From Dokdonella_A sp040005635 (GTDB lineage: Bacteria; Pseudomonadota; Gammaproteobacteria; Xanthomonadales; Rhodanobacteraceae): a DNA stretch of 27,719 bases. The stretch spans positions 1 to 27,719 of the forward strand of contig JBDTYM010000055.1 of the NCBI GenBank assembly GCA_040005635.1. The letters are read 5' to 3'. The notes beneath the pieces were generated by a model, which was not told where the DNA came from, searched no databases, and worked only from the letters and a program-made list of their open reading frames with translations. The stretch's first letter is position 1, and each line of letters begins with the position of its first letter. This document shows, piece by piece, positions 1-8,917 of the stretch. Position numbers and translations under genes: made by a program.

Positions 1-240
1 TCGCAGGCCGCCGTCGAACAGGATGATCGCGAGCGCAAACGAGCCGATGCGGTAGGTCGTCGCGTAGTCGTCGAACTGGATGCCGCCAGGGCCGTCGCTG
101 CCCGCCAGCATGCCTAGCACGAGAAAGACCAGCAGCAGCGGCGCACCGAAGCGCCGCGCGATCAGGCTCGAGCCGATGCCGGCCAGCACCAGCGCCGCCG
201 CGCCGGCGAGCAGCCAGTAGGTGTGATGGATCGCGTTCAT
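1..240 (-). CDS. cvrA: Potassium/proton antiporter, CvrA/NhaP2 type (5' part; runs off the left edge)
   Basis: The 80 visible residues are the N-terminus of a cation:proton antiporter of the CPA1 CvrA/NhaP2 type, an inner-membrane protein that exchanges K+ (or Na+) for H+ in volume and pH control. The first helix follows MNAIHHTYW. After it comes the segment FLVLGMLAGSDGPGGIQFDD, which matches the family signature in E. coli CvrA (MLAGVDGVGGIPFDNY). The second helix begins at FALAIILFDGGLR. Roughly 500 further residues would lie outside the window. Transcription is leftward and divergent from the regulator at 589. I see no truncation other than the window edge. The family call is from recall of the signature; the substrate cannot be read from this fragment. 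Confidence 0.85.
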   Translation of the reverse strand, partial: MNAIHHTYWLLAGAAALVLAGIGSSLIARRFGAPLLLVFLVLGMLAGSDGPGGIQFDDYATTYRIGSFALAIILFDGGLR

Positions 241-588
241 CGCAGTCGATCATAGCCGCAGGCCCGGTGGCCGCGCTGGATGGGGAGACCGGCGGCGATC
301 AACGGTCAATCCAGGCATTCCGGGACCGTCTGCTTCTGATTGGCGTTCGCGGCTCTGGCAACCGCGTCGACGGCTACCTTCATGGTCAGGCAACGCCTGC
401 GGTGCCGATCGCGGAGCAACTCGCACGGCGCGCGCGCAATGATCTGCGCAAACACGCAGACCTCGCCGCACGAAGCGCGATCGGCCGAATTGCCTTCTGC
501 ACAAATGCGCACAAGACAAAAAGCGGCCATGTGTCATCCCGTCATCGTTCTGGCATGCTAGGGCCGTTCGCCGCCGTCGCGTCGTGCC
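241..588. other. Divergent intergenic region without a credible gene
   Basis: This 348-bp gap lies between the divergent antiporter and the winged-helix regulator. Open frames here look like shadows: they lack Shine-Dalgarno sites and have skewed Arg/Ala-rich composition. Both promoters must lie here, but no clear -35/-10 pair stands out. GCACAA occurs twice, 10 bp apart (499-504 and 509-514), and GTCATC twice, 8 bp apart, near 532-545. These could be operator half-sites for the downstream regulator, but short repeats like this are weak evidence. Confidence 0.5.
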
Positions 589-3039
589 ATGCTGTCCTAC
601 CGGTTCTTTCAGTTCGAACTCGTGCCCGCCACGCGCCGGCTGCTGCGGAATGGTGTCGAAGTCGCACTTGGCGCACGCGCTTTCGAAGTCGTCGCCTATC
701 TCATCCAGCAACGCGAGCGCGCCGTGGGTCGCGACGAACTGCTGGCAGCGGTGTGGGGACGCGCCGATCTCGGCGACGCCACACTCGCCCAGGCAATTCT
801 CAAGGCGCGTCGCGCGCTCGGCGACGACGGCAACGCACAGAACTATGTTCGGACCGTCGCGCGCTTCGGCTACCAATGGGTTGCACCGGTCGAGCAGGAC
901 GATACCGATCGCTTCGTCGAGCGCGCCGCTACAAGCGTCCCCGCGACGTCGCGCGAATCGTTTGATGTGACGATCGCATCAGCGGAGGACGACGCAGGTG
1001 ACCCGGCGCCGTCGCGCCTGCGTCGCCGCTCGACGCTGGTGAGCGCGGCACTCGTGATGGCATTGCTGCTGGCCGTCTGCGCGTTCGCACTGGGCCGCTG
1101 GCATGCGGGGGCCTTGCCCGATTCCCCCCGTGCGGCATCCGGCGCGACCGTTCCCGGCCTCGTCCTGGTGACGCCGACGGAAGTCCACAGCGTCGCCGCC
1201 GAGGACGGCTGGATGCGTCTCGGCGTCATGGCACTCGGTGCCAGGGCCCTCGCCGATGTTCCGAGTCATGCCGTCGTGCCGGACGAAACCACGTTGGCGG
1301 TAGTGGCTCATCTGGGTGCGCATGTCGCGGTCGATCAGCTGCGCGCGGCGACCGGCGCATCGATTGTCGTCTCTTCGCAGGCCGAGCACGTCGGCGACGA
1401 ATGGCACCTCGAAGCGACGGTGCTCAACGCCGACGGCAGTGCCGAGCTGGTCAGCGCGCGTGCGGCCGATGCGGTCGCCGCAGCAAGCCTTTTGTCGCGC
1501 AACCTGCGCGACCTGCTTGCGCCCGAAGGTGGCGGCGAGCATACGGTGGCGGTGTCCGCCGATGTGCTGGCGCTCGCCGCGCACATGAAGGCAGCGATCC
1601 TCGAGGCGCAGACCGGGCGCGCGCTGGTGTTGCTCGAGCGTGCGCCGCCAGCGCTCGCCAAGGTGCCGCAGATCGTCCTGTTGCAGGCCGAGGCACTGAC
1701 CCAGATCGGCAAGCCACAGGCCGCGACCGACGTGTTGCAGCCGCTGGTCGCAGCCGCTGTGGCCACCGCGCCGCCACCGCGCTGGCTACCCGATGCGTGG
1801 ACCGCGCTCGGCGACAGCGAGCTCGCGCGCGGACACCCCGCCGAGGCCGAGACGTATTTCCGGCATGCCATCCAACTCGATGCGGTCGCCGATCGACGCA
1901 GTCTCGGACTCGCCTGGCGCGGGCTGGGGATCGCACAGATCCTGCGCAACGATCTCGATGGCGGTGAGCAGAGCTACCTGCGCGCGCGTCTGGAACTCGA
2001 ACCGGTCGGCGATCGCCTCCTGCTCGCGCGCATCACCGATGGCCTCGGGTTCATCGCAACGACCCGCGGTCGCATGGCCGATGCGCTCAATCTGTACCAA
2101 CAGGCAGCCGCGATGGGAGCGGCTGCCGGTCTCAACGAGACCGAACTCGGCTCGCAGCTCAATGCCGCCCAGGCACACGAGTACCTGCTGCATCACTCGC
2201 TCGCGCTGGAGCAGTTGCGCGCGCTGCTGCCGCGGATCCGCGCGCTCGACTATCCAGCCTTGCATCGTTTCGGTTCGATCGAGTACGCCAACGCATTGGT
2301 CGAGACCGGCGCGTGGTCGGAAGCGCGCCGCGAACTCGCGCGCCTCGCCGATGCCTCGCGCAACGACAGTGCGGCTACGGACGCGGTCGTCGATGTGCGC
2401 CTGGATGAAGCGCAGATCGATCTTGCCCTCGGCGACAGCGCGCTGGCCATCGGCCTGGCCGATGCCGTGCGTGGCGAGCAGGCGGCAGCGGATGCGCCGG
2501 ACCTGCACCTCGAAGCAGCGGCGGTCCTGCTCGAGGCGTATGTGCATTCGGGCGATCGCGCAAAGGCCACGGCGCTCACCCGCGATGCCACCGCCTGGGA
2601 GTCCGGCAGCGCGCGCGCACCGGCGCGCCTGCACGCGCAGCTCGCTCTGGCGGCCTATGCCGCCAAGGGCGGTGACGCGGCCAGCGCGATCGACCGCTAC
2701 CGCCAAGCGCTGCGGCTGGCGCGCGAGTTCGGCGCTCCGCTGCTCCTGCGCGACGCCGCGCTTCCATTCGCACGCTTTCAGTTGAACGCCGGTGCGGTCG
2801 ACGGAGCGCGCGAAACTGCCGCCCTGCTGGGTCCGTACGCAGACGACGATTTCGAGATTGCGTTGCTGACCGCTCGCGTCGCGGCCGCCACGCACAACAA
2901 CCCGCTGGCGCGTTCCTATTTCGCACAGGCGCATCGCCTGGCCGGCGAACGCTGGTTGCCGCCGCTCGCCGAGGAAGCGGCGGCGCTCGCCGAGGTTCAT
3001 CGGGACGATCCGACCGCACGGGCGCTCGCGCGCCGCTGA
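589..3039 (+). CDS. Membrane-anchored winged-helix (ToxR/CadC-like) regulator with TPR-like C-terminal domain
   Basis: 816 aa, a one-component transmembrane regulator. Residues 1-100 form an OmpR/PhoB-type winged-helix domain: the start FFQFELVPATRRLLRNG, the recognition-helix region around TLAQAILKARRALGDD, and the closing wing ARFGYQWVAP. A single hydrophobic helix at about 150-169 (LVSAALVMALLLAVCAFALG) follows a basic stretch (RLRRRS), so the DNA-binding part should be cytoplasmic and the rest periplasmic. The periplasmic part has an alpha/beta domain (about 185-310) and then TPR-like helical repeats to the end, where a sensor or partner-binding role is likely. It is paralogous to the regulator at 24627: same order and length, and matching C-terminal LAGER segments. 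A terminator and 11-bp direct repeats separate it from the secreted gene at 3214. The ligand is unknown. Confidence 0.85.
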   Translation: MLSYRFFQFELVPATRRLLRNGVEVALGARAFEVVAYLIQQRERAVGRDELLAAVWGRADLGDATLAQAILKARRALGDDGNAQNYVRTVARFGYQWVAPVEQDDTDRFVERAATSVPATSRESFDVTIASAEDDAGDPAPSRLRRRSTLVSAALVMALLLAVCAFALGRWHAGALPDSPRAASGATVPGLVLVTPTEVHSVAAEDGWMRLGVMALGARALADVPSHAVVPDETTLAVVAHLGAHVAVDQLRAATGASIVVSSQAEHVGDEWHLEATVLNADGSAELVSARAADAVAAASLLSRNLRDLLAPEGGGEHTVAVSADVLALAAHMKAAILEAQTGRALVLLERAPPALAKVPQIVLLQAEALTQIGKPQAATDVLQPLVAAAVATAPPPRWLPDAWTALGDSELARGHPAEAETYFRHAIQLDAVADRRSLGLAWRGLGIAQILRNDLDGGEQSYLRARLELEPVGDRLLLARITDGLGFIATTRGRMADALNLYQQAAAMGAAAGLNETELGSQLNAAQAHEYLLHHSLALEQLRALLPRIRALDYPALHRFGSIEYANALVETGAWSEARRELARLADASRNDSAATDAVVDVRLDEAQIDLALGDSALAIGLADAVRGEQAAADAPDLHLEAAAVLLEAYVHSGDRAKATALTRDATAWESGSARAPARLHAQLALAAYAAKGGDAASAIDRYRQALRLAREFGAPLLLRDAALPFARFQLNAGAVDGARETAALLGPYADDDFEIALLTARVAAATHNNPLARSYFAQAHRLAGERWLPPLAEEAAALAEVHRDDPTARALARR

Positions 3040-3084
3040 GCGCGGTCCATGCAATGCTGCGCCAGCGCGGGCCCGATGACCAGC

Positions 3085-3107
3085 AAACGGCGATCGAGCG
3101 CCGTTTT
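3085..3107 (+). terminator. Intrinsic terminator after the winged-helix regulator
   Basis: AAACGGCG and CGCCGTTT form an 8-bp stem around the loop ATCGAG, followed by one more T. It lies about 45 nt after the regulator's stop codon. With A's on the 5' arm and T's on the 3' arm it could work in both directions, but no gene converges here. It separates the regulator transcript from the secreted gene at 3214, so that gene needs its own promoter. Confidence 0.75.
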
Positions 3108-3129
3108 GCACCCGAATCATCGAAACACA

Positions 3130-3151
3130 ATCGATTGCTCATCGATTGCTG
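3130..3151 (+). promoter_or_regulatory. Tandem 11-bp direct repeat, candidate operator for the upstream winged-helix regulator
   Basis: ATCGATTGCT occurs at 3130-3139 and again at 3141-3150, an 11-bp period, with a weaker third match starting at 3152. PhoB/OmpR-type winged-helix domains bind head-to-tail to repeats with this helical-turn period. The site lies about 65 bp upstream of the secreted gene at 3214 and downstream of the regulator's terminator. That it is the regulator's operator is inferred. Confidence 0.45.
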
Positions 3152-3213
3152 ATGTCTGATCGTGCCGTTCGGCACAGACTCGTGCGCAATGCAACGTTGT
3201 CCGGAGAGTTCCG

Positions 3214-5493
3214 ATGCCCTCGTTCCCGTGGAAGCCGTTCGTCGTTTCGTCGCTGGTCGCCGCGCTACTCGTGCCCGCGCTGTCGGCGGCCGTCCCGTTG
3301 CGCCCGCAAGGCGACGGCATTTCGCTCACGGTTGGCCTCGGCACCGATCTTACGGACGGCGCGTGCTCCAGCGCATCGAGCCTCGAGGCGACCATCGGCG
3401 ATCAGATCAACATCTGCTATGTCGTCAGCAATGATTCGACCACGACGCTCGACTACCAGTCGCTCGCCGACGACCTTGCCGGCCCGATCTTCACCGCGGC
3501 GCCGATCACGCTCTTGCCCGGCGCCAGCTACCAGTACAACCGCATCGTCAGCGCGACGAGCTCGATAGCGCCGACTGCGACCTGGACCGCCTACGACGGC
3601 CGCCCGGACTATGTCGACGTCGTCGGCAGCGCCGCGGCCGATCGCATCTTCGGTGACGGCTTCGACGGCTCCTCCGGCGCGCCGCCGTATGCCTTCGTGG
3701 AGATCGCCGACACCGGCACGAATCTCGCGCTGTTCGACGACGACGCGATCGGCGTCAGTCTCGGCTTTCCGTTCTCGTTCTATGGCCAGACCTCGGACCA
3801 GATCGTCGTCAGCAACAACGGCGGCATCCTGTTCGGCGTCAGCGCAGGGTTCATCAGTCCGCGCAACCTGCCGCTGCCGAATTCGCAGCTCGGCGCGGCG
3901 ATCCTGCCCTACTGGACCGATATCTACGAAAGTCAGGATGGCGGGGATGTCTATGTGCAGCAACTCGGCGTCGAACCCACGCGCAGCTTCGTCGTCGAAT
4001 GGAAGGAAATGCCGATCAGCATCGGCGGTTTCACCGACGGCGCCACCTTCGAAGTGATCTTCTACGAAGGCAGCAACCGCATCGTGTTCCAATATGCCGA
4101 CACGATCGTCGACGATCCGGCGCGCGACAACGGCATCACCACGACGATCGGCATCCAGAAAGGCGATACGCAGAACTATCTGCAGTACTCGTACCTCGAG
4201 GCGTCGGTCAGCGACGGTATGGTGATCGCGTTCAATCCGAGCCAGCCGCTGACCTACAGCGCATCGCAGCAGGTGCAGCTGGATGTCGGCGCGCCAGTCA
4301 TCGGCGTCGATCCGGCAAGCTTCGAGAAAACCATTGCTGCCGGCGCGAGCACGACCGACACACTGACCATCGGCAATTCAGGCAACCGCGATCTGCTCTG
4401 GTCGCTTGGCCAGGTACCGAATCGGAGCAACTTCCCGCCCGTTTCGCGTTTCGCCTTGCCGATGGGCGACCCGGCACTGACGCGCGGCGGTGCGCGACCG
4501 CAGATACCGCACAAGCCGTTCGCTGGTGTGCGGCCGAACGGCTTCGGCGGCAGCGTGCCGGCGTTCGCGAACGACCCGAACACCTCGACCCTGTACAGCC
4601 TCGATGCCGCAGCGCCGTCCGGCCTGACGACGATTGCAGACCTCGGCGGACTGCAATTCTTCGCGGGCGACTTCGTCGGCGAGGATTTCAGCACGCTGGT
4701 CGCGATCGACTACCGCAGCTTCGATCTCTATCACATCAACACCGCCACGGGCGCGCGCACGCGCATCGATGTCGCCCTGGTGCCACCGGGCGCTTCCGCT
4801 GAAGCCTGGAACGGCCTCAGCTGGGACGCGACGACGCATACGATGTTCGCGACGAGCGCCGACGGCGCACGCACGCGCACGTCATATCTGGAGACCATCG
4901 ATCCGAACACCGCGGCGACGACCCTGGTGGGGCCGATCACAGGCGTCGGCGATCCCAACGACGGCACGCTGATCATCGACATCGCGGTCGACTCGACCGG
5001 GCAAATGTATGGCGTCGACATCGTCACCGACACCCTCGTCGCCATCGACAAGACGAGCGGCGAGGCACAGACGATCGGTTCGATCGGCTTCGACGCGAAC
5101 TACTCCGAGGATCTCGATTTCGACGACTACACCGGCACGCTGTACTTCGCGGCTTTCAACGCTGGCGACGGGCTCTCCGAGATGTACACATTGAACACCG
5201 AGAGCGGTCTCGGCACGCTGATCTCGCCGATCAGCAGCGATCCGGCGGCGATTTCCCTCGACGCGTTTGCGATCGCGCGCCTCGGCGGCGTGTGTGCTTA
5301 CCCGGGTGATGTGCCGTGGCTGTCTTACGACGTCAGTCGGGGATCAACGGTGCCAGGCGCGACTTCGCCGGTGACGCTGACGTTCGATGCGACCGGTCTC
5401 GACGCTGGCAGTTACTCGGCCGACCTGTGCATCTACAGCAACGATCCGGCCAACCGGCGCCTCGCCGTACCGGTGACGCTCACCGTGCAGTAG
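3214..5493 (+). CDS. Large secreted multi-domain surface protein (NIDO-like, HYDIN-like and propeller-like regions)
   Basis: 759 aa with a Sec signal peptide (basic MPSFPWKPF, then a hydrophobic core ending near PALSAA). GGAGAG lies just upstream of the ATG. Regions in order: a beta-sandwich of DUF11-like flavour (about 35-125); an internal motif DRIFGDGFD (143-151); a NIDO-like region (about 158-340) with LGFPFSFYGQ, SNNGGILFG and AILPYWTDI; an ASPM/HYDIN-like Ig stretch (about 350-395, DPASFEKTIAAG and LTIGNSGNRDLLWSL); a propeller-like region (about 450-690) with repeated 'TLYSLD/YHINTATG/MYTLNTESG' units as in DUF4394-type proteins; and a closing Ig-like domain (YSADLCIYSNDPANRRLAVP). No enzymatic motif is evident. 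A role in adhesion or as a cell-surface structural protein fits the domain types but is inferred. Confidence 0.75.
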   Translation: MPSFPWKPFVVSSLVAALLVPALSAAVPLRPQGDGISLTVGLGTDLTDGACSSASSLEATIGDQINICYVVSNDSTTTLDYQSLADDLAGPIFTAAPITLLPGASYQYNRIVSATSSIAPTATWTAYDGRPDYVDVVGSAAADRIFGDGFDGSSGAPPYAFVEIADTGTNLALFDDDAIGVSLGFPFSFYGQTSDQIVVSNNGGILFGVSAGFISPRNLPLPNSQLGAAILPYWTDIYESQDGGDVYVQQLGVEPTRSFVVEWKEMPISIGGFTDGATFEVIFYEGSNRIVFQYADTIVDDPARDNGITTTIGIQKGDTQNYLQYSYLEASVSDGMVIAFNPSQPLTYSASQQVQLDVGAPVIGVDPASFEKTIAAGASTTDTLTIGNSGNRDLLWSLGQVPNRSNFPPVSRFALPMGDPALTRGGARPQIPHKPFAGVRPNGFGGSVPAFANDPNTSTLYSLDAAAPSGLTTIADLGGLQFFAGDFVGEDFSTLVAIDYRSFDLYHINTATGARTRIDVALVPPGASAEAWNGLSWDATTHTMFATSADGARTRTSYLETIDPNTAATTLVGPITGVGDPNDGTLIIDIAVDSTGQMYGVDIVTDTLVAIDKTSGEAQTIGSIGFDANYSEDLDFDDYTGTLYFAAFNAGDGLSEMYTLNTESGLGTLISPISSDPAAISLDAFAIARLGGVCAYPGDVPWLSYDVSRGSTVPGATSPVTLTFDATGLDAGSYSADLCIYSNDPANRRLAVPVTLTVQ

Positions 5494-5688
5494 CGCCTGC
5501 CTTGTCCACGTGCTGCGACGGCGCGGCGATTCGTTCGCGCCGCTCGCGCAGCGCCATGCGTCAACGTCGTCGAGCGGCGTGCGTTGCGGGTTCGGTACGG
5601 GTGACTCGCGCCGGATGCCGCGCGATCACATCGAGGCGGGCGACCAATCGAGTCGCCGCCGAAAACATCCAAAGAAGGGAACCCCGCA

Positions 5689-7110
5689 ATGATTTCGAGA
5701 AAGCTGGTGGCTTGTGGATGGTCGTGTTTCGCAGGTGTCGTGCTCGTTACCGTTGCGATGCCGGCATCGGTTCTTGCGCAAGCGCGCGTGGGGACCGCGA
5801 TGTCCGCCCGCAACCGTGCGCCGTCGATGCCGCCGGCGCTGCAGCGTGCGTTCGCGCAAAGCGCCTACGGCACCCGAATGCCGGCGACCGATCCACCGCC
5901 GTGGCCCGAGCAGAAGGTCGCCGCCGGCGCAGATCCGGCCTATGGCAACTTCGGCTACGCCGTCGCGATTTCAGGCGCGACGGCGATCATTGGAGCCCCG
6001 CAAACCAATATCGATGGCCATGACTATCAAGGTACGGCCTACGTATTCACCGAATCCGATGGCGTGTGGACCTTGCAGCAACAACTGATCGCGAACGACG
6101 GCACGCCGAGCAGTCAGTTCGGCCATGCCGTCGCGATCGATGGCGACACGGCGCTCGTCGGTGCGCAGATCGCCACCGTCGATGGTCATCCTTTCCAGGG
6201 CGCCGCCTATGTGTTCACGCAATCCGCCGGCGTCTGGACGCAAACGCAGAAGTTGTCCGCGAGCGACGGCGCCGCCAACGGCAACTTCGGCGGCGCACTG
6301 GCACTGCACAACGGCGTCGCGATCATCGGTGCCTACAACGCGACCGTCGCCGGCGCCAGCGAGCGCGGCGAGGCGTACGTGTTTGCCGCCTCCGGCGGCA
6401 GCTGGACCGAAGGCCAGCAGCTCATCGCCAGCGACGGCGTCGACGGCGATCAGTTCGGCCACGCCGTTGCGTTCGATGGCACCACCGCAGTCATCGGTGC
6501 GTGGAGTGCAGCCATCGACGGCAATGTCAGTGAGGGTGCCGCGTATGTATTCACGCAGGACGCCGGCAGCTGGACCGAGACGCAGAAGCTCGTCGCCAGC
6601 GATGGCGCGGCAAATGACGAGTTCAGTCGCTCGATCGCACTCTCCGGGGCGACCCTGCTGATCGGCTCGGCCTACGCGACGGTCGGTGCCAATGCAAACC
6701 AGGGTGCACTGTACGCATTCAACTCAATTGACGGCTATTGGAGCGAGACGCAGAAAATCGTCGCCAGCGACGGCGCCGCCAGCGACAGCTTCGGCTACGC
6801 CGCCGCGATCGACGGAGCGACTGCAGTCGTCGGCGCCAACGGCGCGACCGTGAACGGCAACGGCTGCCAGGGCAAGGCTTACGTGCTCGAGCTGGCCGGC
6901 GGCGTCTGGTCCGAGACGCAGACGCTCAGCGCGAGCGACAGCACCGGCTGCGACTTCTTCGGTTATTCGGTAGGCCTCGCCGACACCGCCGCGCTGGTCG
7001 GCGCGGATCTCGCCACGGTCGGCAGTACCACCGGCGCCGGCGCCGCCTATTTCTATGTGCGGCCAGCCGACGACACCGTCTTCGCCGATGGTTTCGACGA
7101 CGTACCTTGA
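5689..7110 (+). CDS. Secreted FG-GAP (integrin-alpha-like) repeat protein
   Basis: 473 aa. The N-terminus has a signal peptide (MISRKLVACGW, a hydrophobic core, cleavage near SVLAQA), and GAAGGGA is the ribosome site 9 nt upstream. From about residue 75 to 455 there are seven repeats of roughly 55 aa. Each has the core 'FGYAVAIDGATAVVGA' followed by 'G-x-AYVFTQSAGVWTQTQKL-x-ASDGA'. This is the FG-GAP pattern that folds into a beta-propeller in integrin alpha chains. The last residues (DTVFADGFDDVP) carry the motif also seen in the proteins at 3214 and 27205. It follows the large secreted gene by 195 nt on the same strand, so the two may be surface proteins made together. No catalytic residues are recognisable. 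Confidence 0.8.
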   Translation: MISRKLVACGWSCFAGVVLVTVAMPASVLAQARVGTAMSARNRAPSMPPALQRAFAQSAYGTRMPATDPPPWPEQKVAAGADPAYGNFGYAVAISGATAIIGAPQTNIDGHDYQGTAYVFTESDGVWTLQQQLIANDGTPSSQFGHAVAIDGDTALVGAQIATVDGHPFQGAAYVFTQSAGVWTQTQKLSASDGAANGNFGGALALHNGVAIIGAYNATVAGASERGEAYVFAASGGSWTEGQQLIASDGVDGDQFGHAVAFDGTTAVIGAWSAAIDGNVSEGAAYVFTQDAGSWTETQKLVASDGAANDEFSRSIALSGATLLIGSAYATVGANANQGALYAFNSIDGYWSETQKIVASDGAASDSFGYAAAIDGATAVVGANGATVNGNGCQGKAYVLELAGGVWSETQTLSASDSTGCDFFGYSVGLADTAALVGADLATVGSTTGAGAAYFYVRPADDTVFADGFDDVP

Positions 7111-7167
7111 GCGTGTCGGCGAGTGCGATCGCCGCGAATGCAAAACAATCCGGCACGACGCAAGACC

Positions 7168-8730
7168 TCAAGCCGCATCGAAACGCCGATACTGGATTGC
7201 TTCGGAAAGATGCGCCGCGTCGATGTTCGGCGCGTGGTCGAGATCGGCGATCGTGCGCGCCACACGCAGGACGCGGTGATAGGCGCGCGCGGAGAGGCCG
7301 AGGCGCTCGACCGCACGGTCGAGCAAGCTCTTCGCATTCGCGGCGAGCACGCAGTCGCGCTCGACCTCGCGATTGCTGAGCCATGCATTCGGTTTGCCGG
7401 CGCGTTGCACCTGTCGCGAGTGGGCCGCGACCACGCGCGCACGAACGACGGCGCTGCACTCGCCGCTCTCGGCGGCGCGCAGTTCCGCGTGTTTGACGCG
7501 CGGCATGTCGAGCTTGAGATCGATGCGGTCCAGCAAGGGCCCGGATATGCGCGCGCGGTAGCGGGCAATCACGTCGGCCGTACAGCGGCAGCGGCCACTC
7601 GGATCGCCCGCATAGCCGCAGGGACAGGGATTCATCGCGGCGACGAGCTGGAAGCGGGCCGGGAACTCGGCCTGACGTGCCGCGCGCGAGATCGAAATGT
7701 GGCCAGACTCGATCGGCTCGCGCAGCACTTCGAGTACGCGGCGGTCGAATTCCGGCAGCTCGTCGAGGAACAATACGCCGTTGTGTGCCAGTGAAATCTC
7801 GCCCGGGCGTGGCACCGAGCCCCCGCCGACCAGGGCAACCGCGGATGCGGTGTGATGTGGATGGCGGAACGCGCGCACCTTCCATGACGCCACATCGTTG
7901 TGGTGTCCGGCGATCGAGCGTATCGCGGCGAGTTCGAGCGCTTCGTGTTCCTCGAGCGGTGGCAGGATGCCGGGCAGGCGACTGGCCAGCATCGTCTTGC
8001 CAGCGCCCGGAATTCCGATGAAAAGCAGATTGTGACTTCCTGCCGCCGCAATCTCCAATGCACGTCGCGCCTGCAATTGACCGCGCACTTCGGCCAGATC
8101 CGGAGCGTCTGCAGGCGCCATTCGGGGCGTCGTATCCGCCTGCGCACGGGCGAGTTCGCGTTGACCGCCAAGATGTGCGCACACATCGAGCAGAGAATCG
8201 GCGACGCGCACATCGGCGCTCCCGACCAGCGCCGCCTCGGCGCCGTTGCCGCGCGGCACCACCACGCAACGGCCGATGCGCGTCGCATGCAGCACGGCCG
8301 GCAGCACGCCATGTACCGGGCGCAATTCGCCGGACAGCGCCAGTTCGCCGATGAATTCGCACGCCACCAGTCCCTCGCGCGGCACGCTGCCATTCGCAGC
8401 GAGGATGCCGAGTGCGATCGGCAGGTCGAAGCGACCGCCGTCCTTGGGCAGATCGGCTGGCGCCAGATTCACGGTGATCTTTCGCTGCGGATACTCCAGC
8501 TGTGCATTGAGGATCGCTGCGCGCACACGGTCGCGCGCTTCCTTCACCGCGGTCTCAGGCAATCCGACTATGTCAATAGCGGGGCTGATTAAATGAACTC
8601 GCAAGTCAGGATCGTGCGGAGCCTTTCGGACTGCGAAAGCGGCTGAGAAAGACCCTAAATATGTCCTCACGTGGGAAGGGCGAAGACAATCTTTCATCGT
8701 TGAACGCCTGACTGTCGCCCGCCCATTCAC
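7168..8730 (-). CDS. comM: ComM/YifB AAA+ helicase, 3' part fused in frame to island sequence (N-terminus lost)
   Basis: From V55 onward this open frame is ComM/YifB, a Mg-chelatase-like AAA+ branch-migration helicase used in natural transformation. It has GLPETAVKEARDRV, the S5-like domain (NLAPADLPKDGGRFDLP), Walker A GIPGAGKT (about 239-246), Walker B LFLDELPEF and the C-terminal Mg_chelatase_C segment. Codons before V55 (8572-8730) come from the island. The normal first 35 residues lie 8.65 kb away at 17222-17326. The frame stays open into the island, with possible starts at GTG 8730 or ATG 8697, neither with a strong ribosome site, and it overlaps the small gene at 8606. The ATPase core is intact but the N-terminal strand is replaced, so the product may be inactive or unexpressed. 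It can be read as a pseudogene of comM. Confidence 0.85.
   Translation of the reverse strand: MNGRATVRRSTMKDCLRPSHVRTYLGSFSAAFAVRKAPHDPDLRVHLISPAIDIVGLPETAVKEARDRVRAAILNAQLEYPQRKITVNLAPADLPKDGGRFDLPIALGILAANGSVPREGLVACEFIGELALSGELRPVHGVLPAVLHATRIGRCVVVPRGNGAEAALVGSADVRVADSLLDVCAHLGGQRELARAQADTTPRMAPADAPDLAEVRGQLQARRALEIAAAGSHNLLFIGIPGAGKTMLASRLPGILPPLEEHEALELAAIRSIAGHHNDVASWKVRAFRHPHHTASAVALVGGGSVPRPGEISLAHNGVLFLDELPEFDRRVLEVLREPIESGHISISRAARQAEFPARFQLVAAMNPCPCGYAGDPSGRCRCTADVIARYRARISGPLLDRIDLKLDMPRVKHAELRAAESGECSAVVRARVVAAHSRQVQRAGKPNAWLSNREVERDCVLAANAKSLLDRAVERLGLSARAYHRVLRVARTIADLDHAPNIDAAHLSEAIQYRRFDAA
8567..8594 (+). repeat. Left island junction: ACTAT core plus inward-reading end motif
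   Basis: ACTAT (8567-8571) still reads as comM codons (ATA-GTC on the minus strand). Next comes island sequence GTCAATAGCGG and then GGCTGATTAAAT (8583-8594). The last 12 bases match the inverted right end at 17209-17220 exactly. A wider alignment with the right end matches 19 of 23 positions, but there the CAATAG part lies within comM. The pattern suits half-sites of a recombinase attachment site or terminal repeats of a transposon. Confidence 0.7.
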
Positions 8731-8917
8731 GATGGCTTCGCCCGCTGTACGTCATGACCGAACTATCGTTTTCGACCTGATAGTTCGGCGCTGTCCCTTC
8801 GCCTGTCTCGCCTAGTCGGACAACCGAGTTACCAGGCATATTGCCCAGCATAGCTTGGACGAAAACTTTGCCAAGCTGATCTACGATGCCTTCAGCAGTG
8901 GTCCATTCAATTGCCAT
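8606..8917 (-). CDS. Hypothetical protein next to the left island end
   Basis: 103 aa, family not recognised. The ATG has a good ribosome site (GGAGG about 8 nt upstream) and overlaps the end of the gene at 9287 by 11 nt, so the two are probably translationally coupled. The protein is soluble, with an amphipathic N-terminal helix (TTAEGIVDQLGKVFVQAMLG), a Gly-rich middle and an Arg-rich tail (FLSRFRSPKGSARS). There is no signal peptide or membrane segment. It is the last gene before the left junction, and its 3' end overlaps the island-derived 5' part of the hybrid comM frame in another frame. Its composition is less GC-rich than the flanks. Confidence 0.55.
   Translation of the reverse strand: MAIEWTTAEGIVDQLGKVFVQAMLGNMPGNSVVRLGETGEGTAPNYQVENDSSVMTYSGRSHREWAGDSQAFNDERLSSPFPREDIFRVFLSRFRSPKGSARS

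Noticed and set aside
267..965. Plus-strand 232-codon open frame across the first intergenic region
   Set aside because: It overlaps the winged-helix gene in another frame, has Arg/Ala-rich composition and no ribosome site; a high-GC shadow.
1786..3120. Long minus-strand frame opposite the first regulator (444 codons)
   Set aside because: It mirrors the codon pattern of the real gene and has no recognisable domain.
5587..5602. CGGGT repeated at 11-bp spacing upstream of the FG-GAP gene, as a third operator of the 11-bp type
   Set aside because: Only five identical bases in a GC-rich region; expected by chance.
6926..8362. 478-codon minus-strand frame overlapping comM and the FG-GAP gene
   Set aside because: Same strand as comM but in another frame; Arg-rich and without any domain, while the comM frame has Walker motifs.
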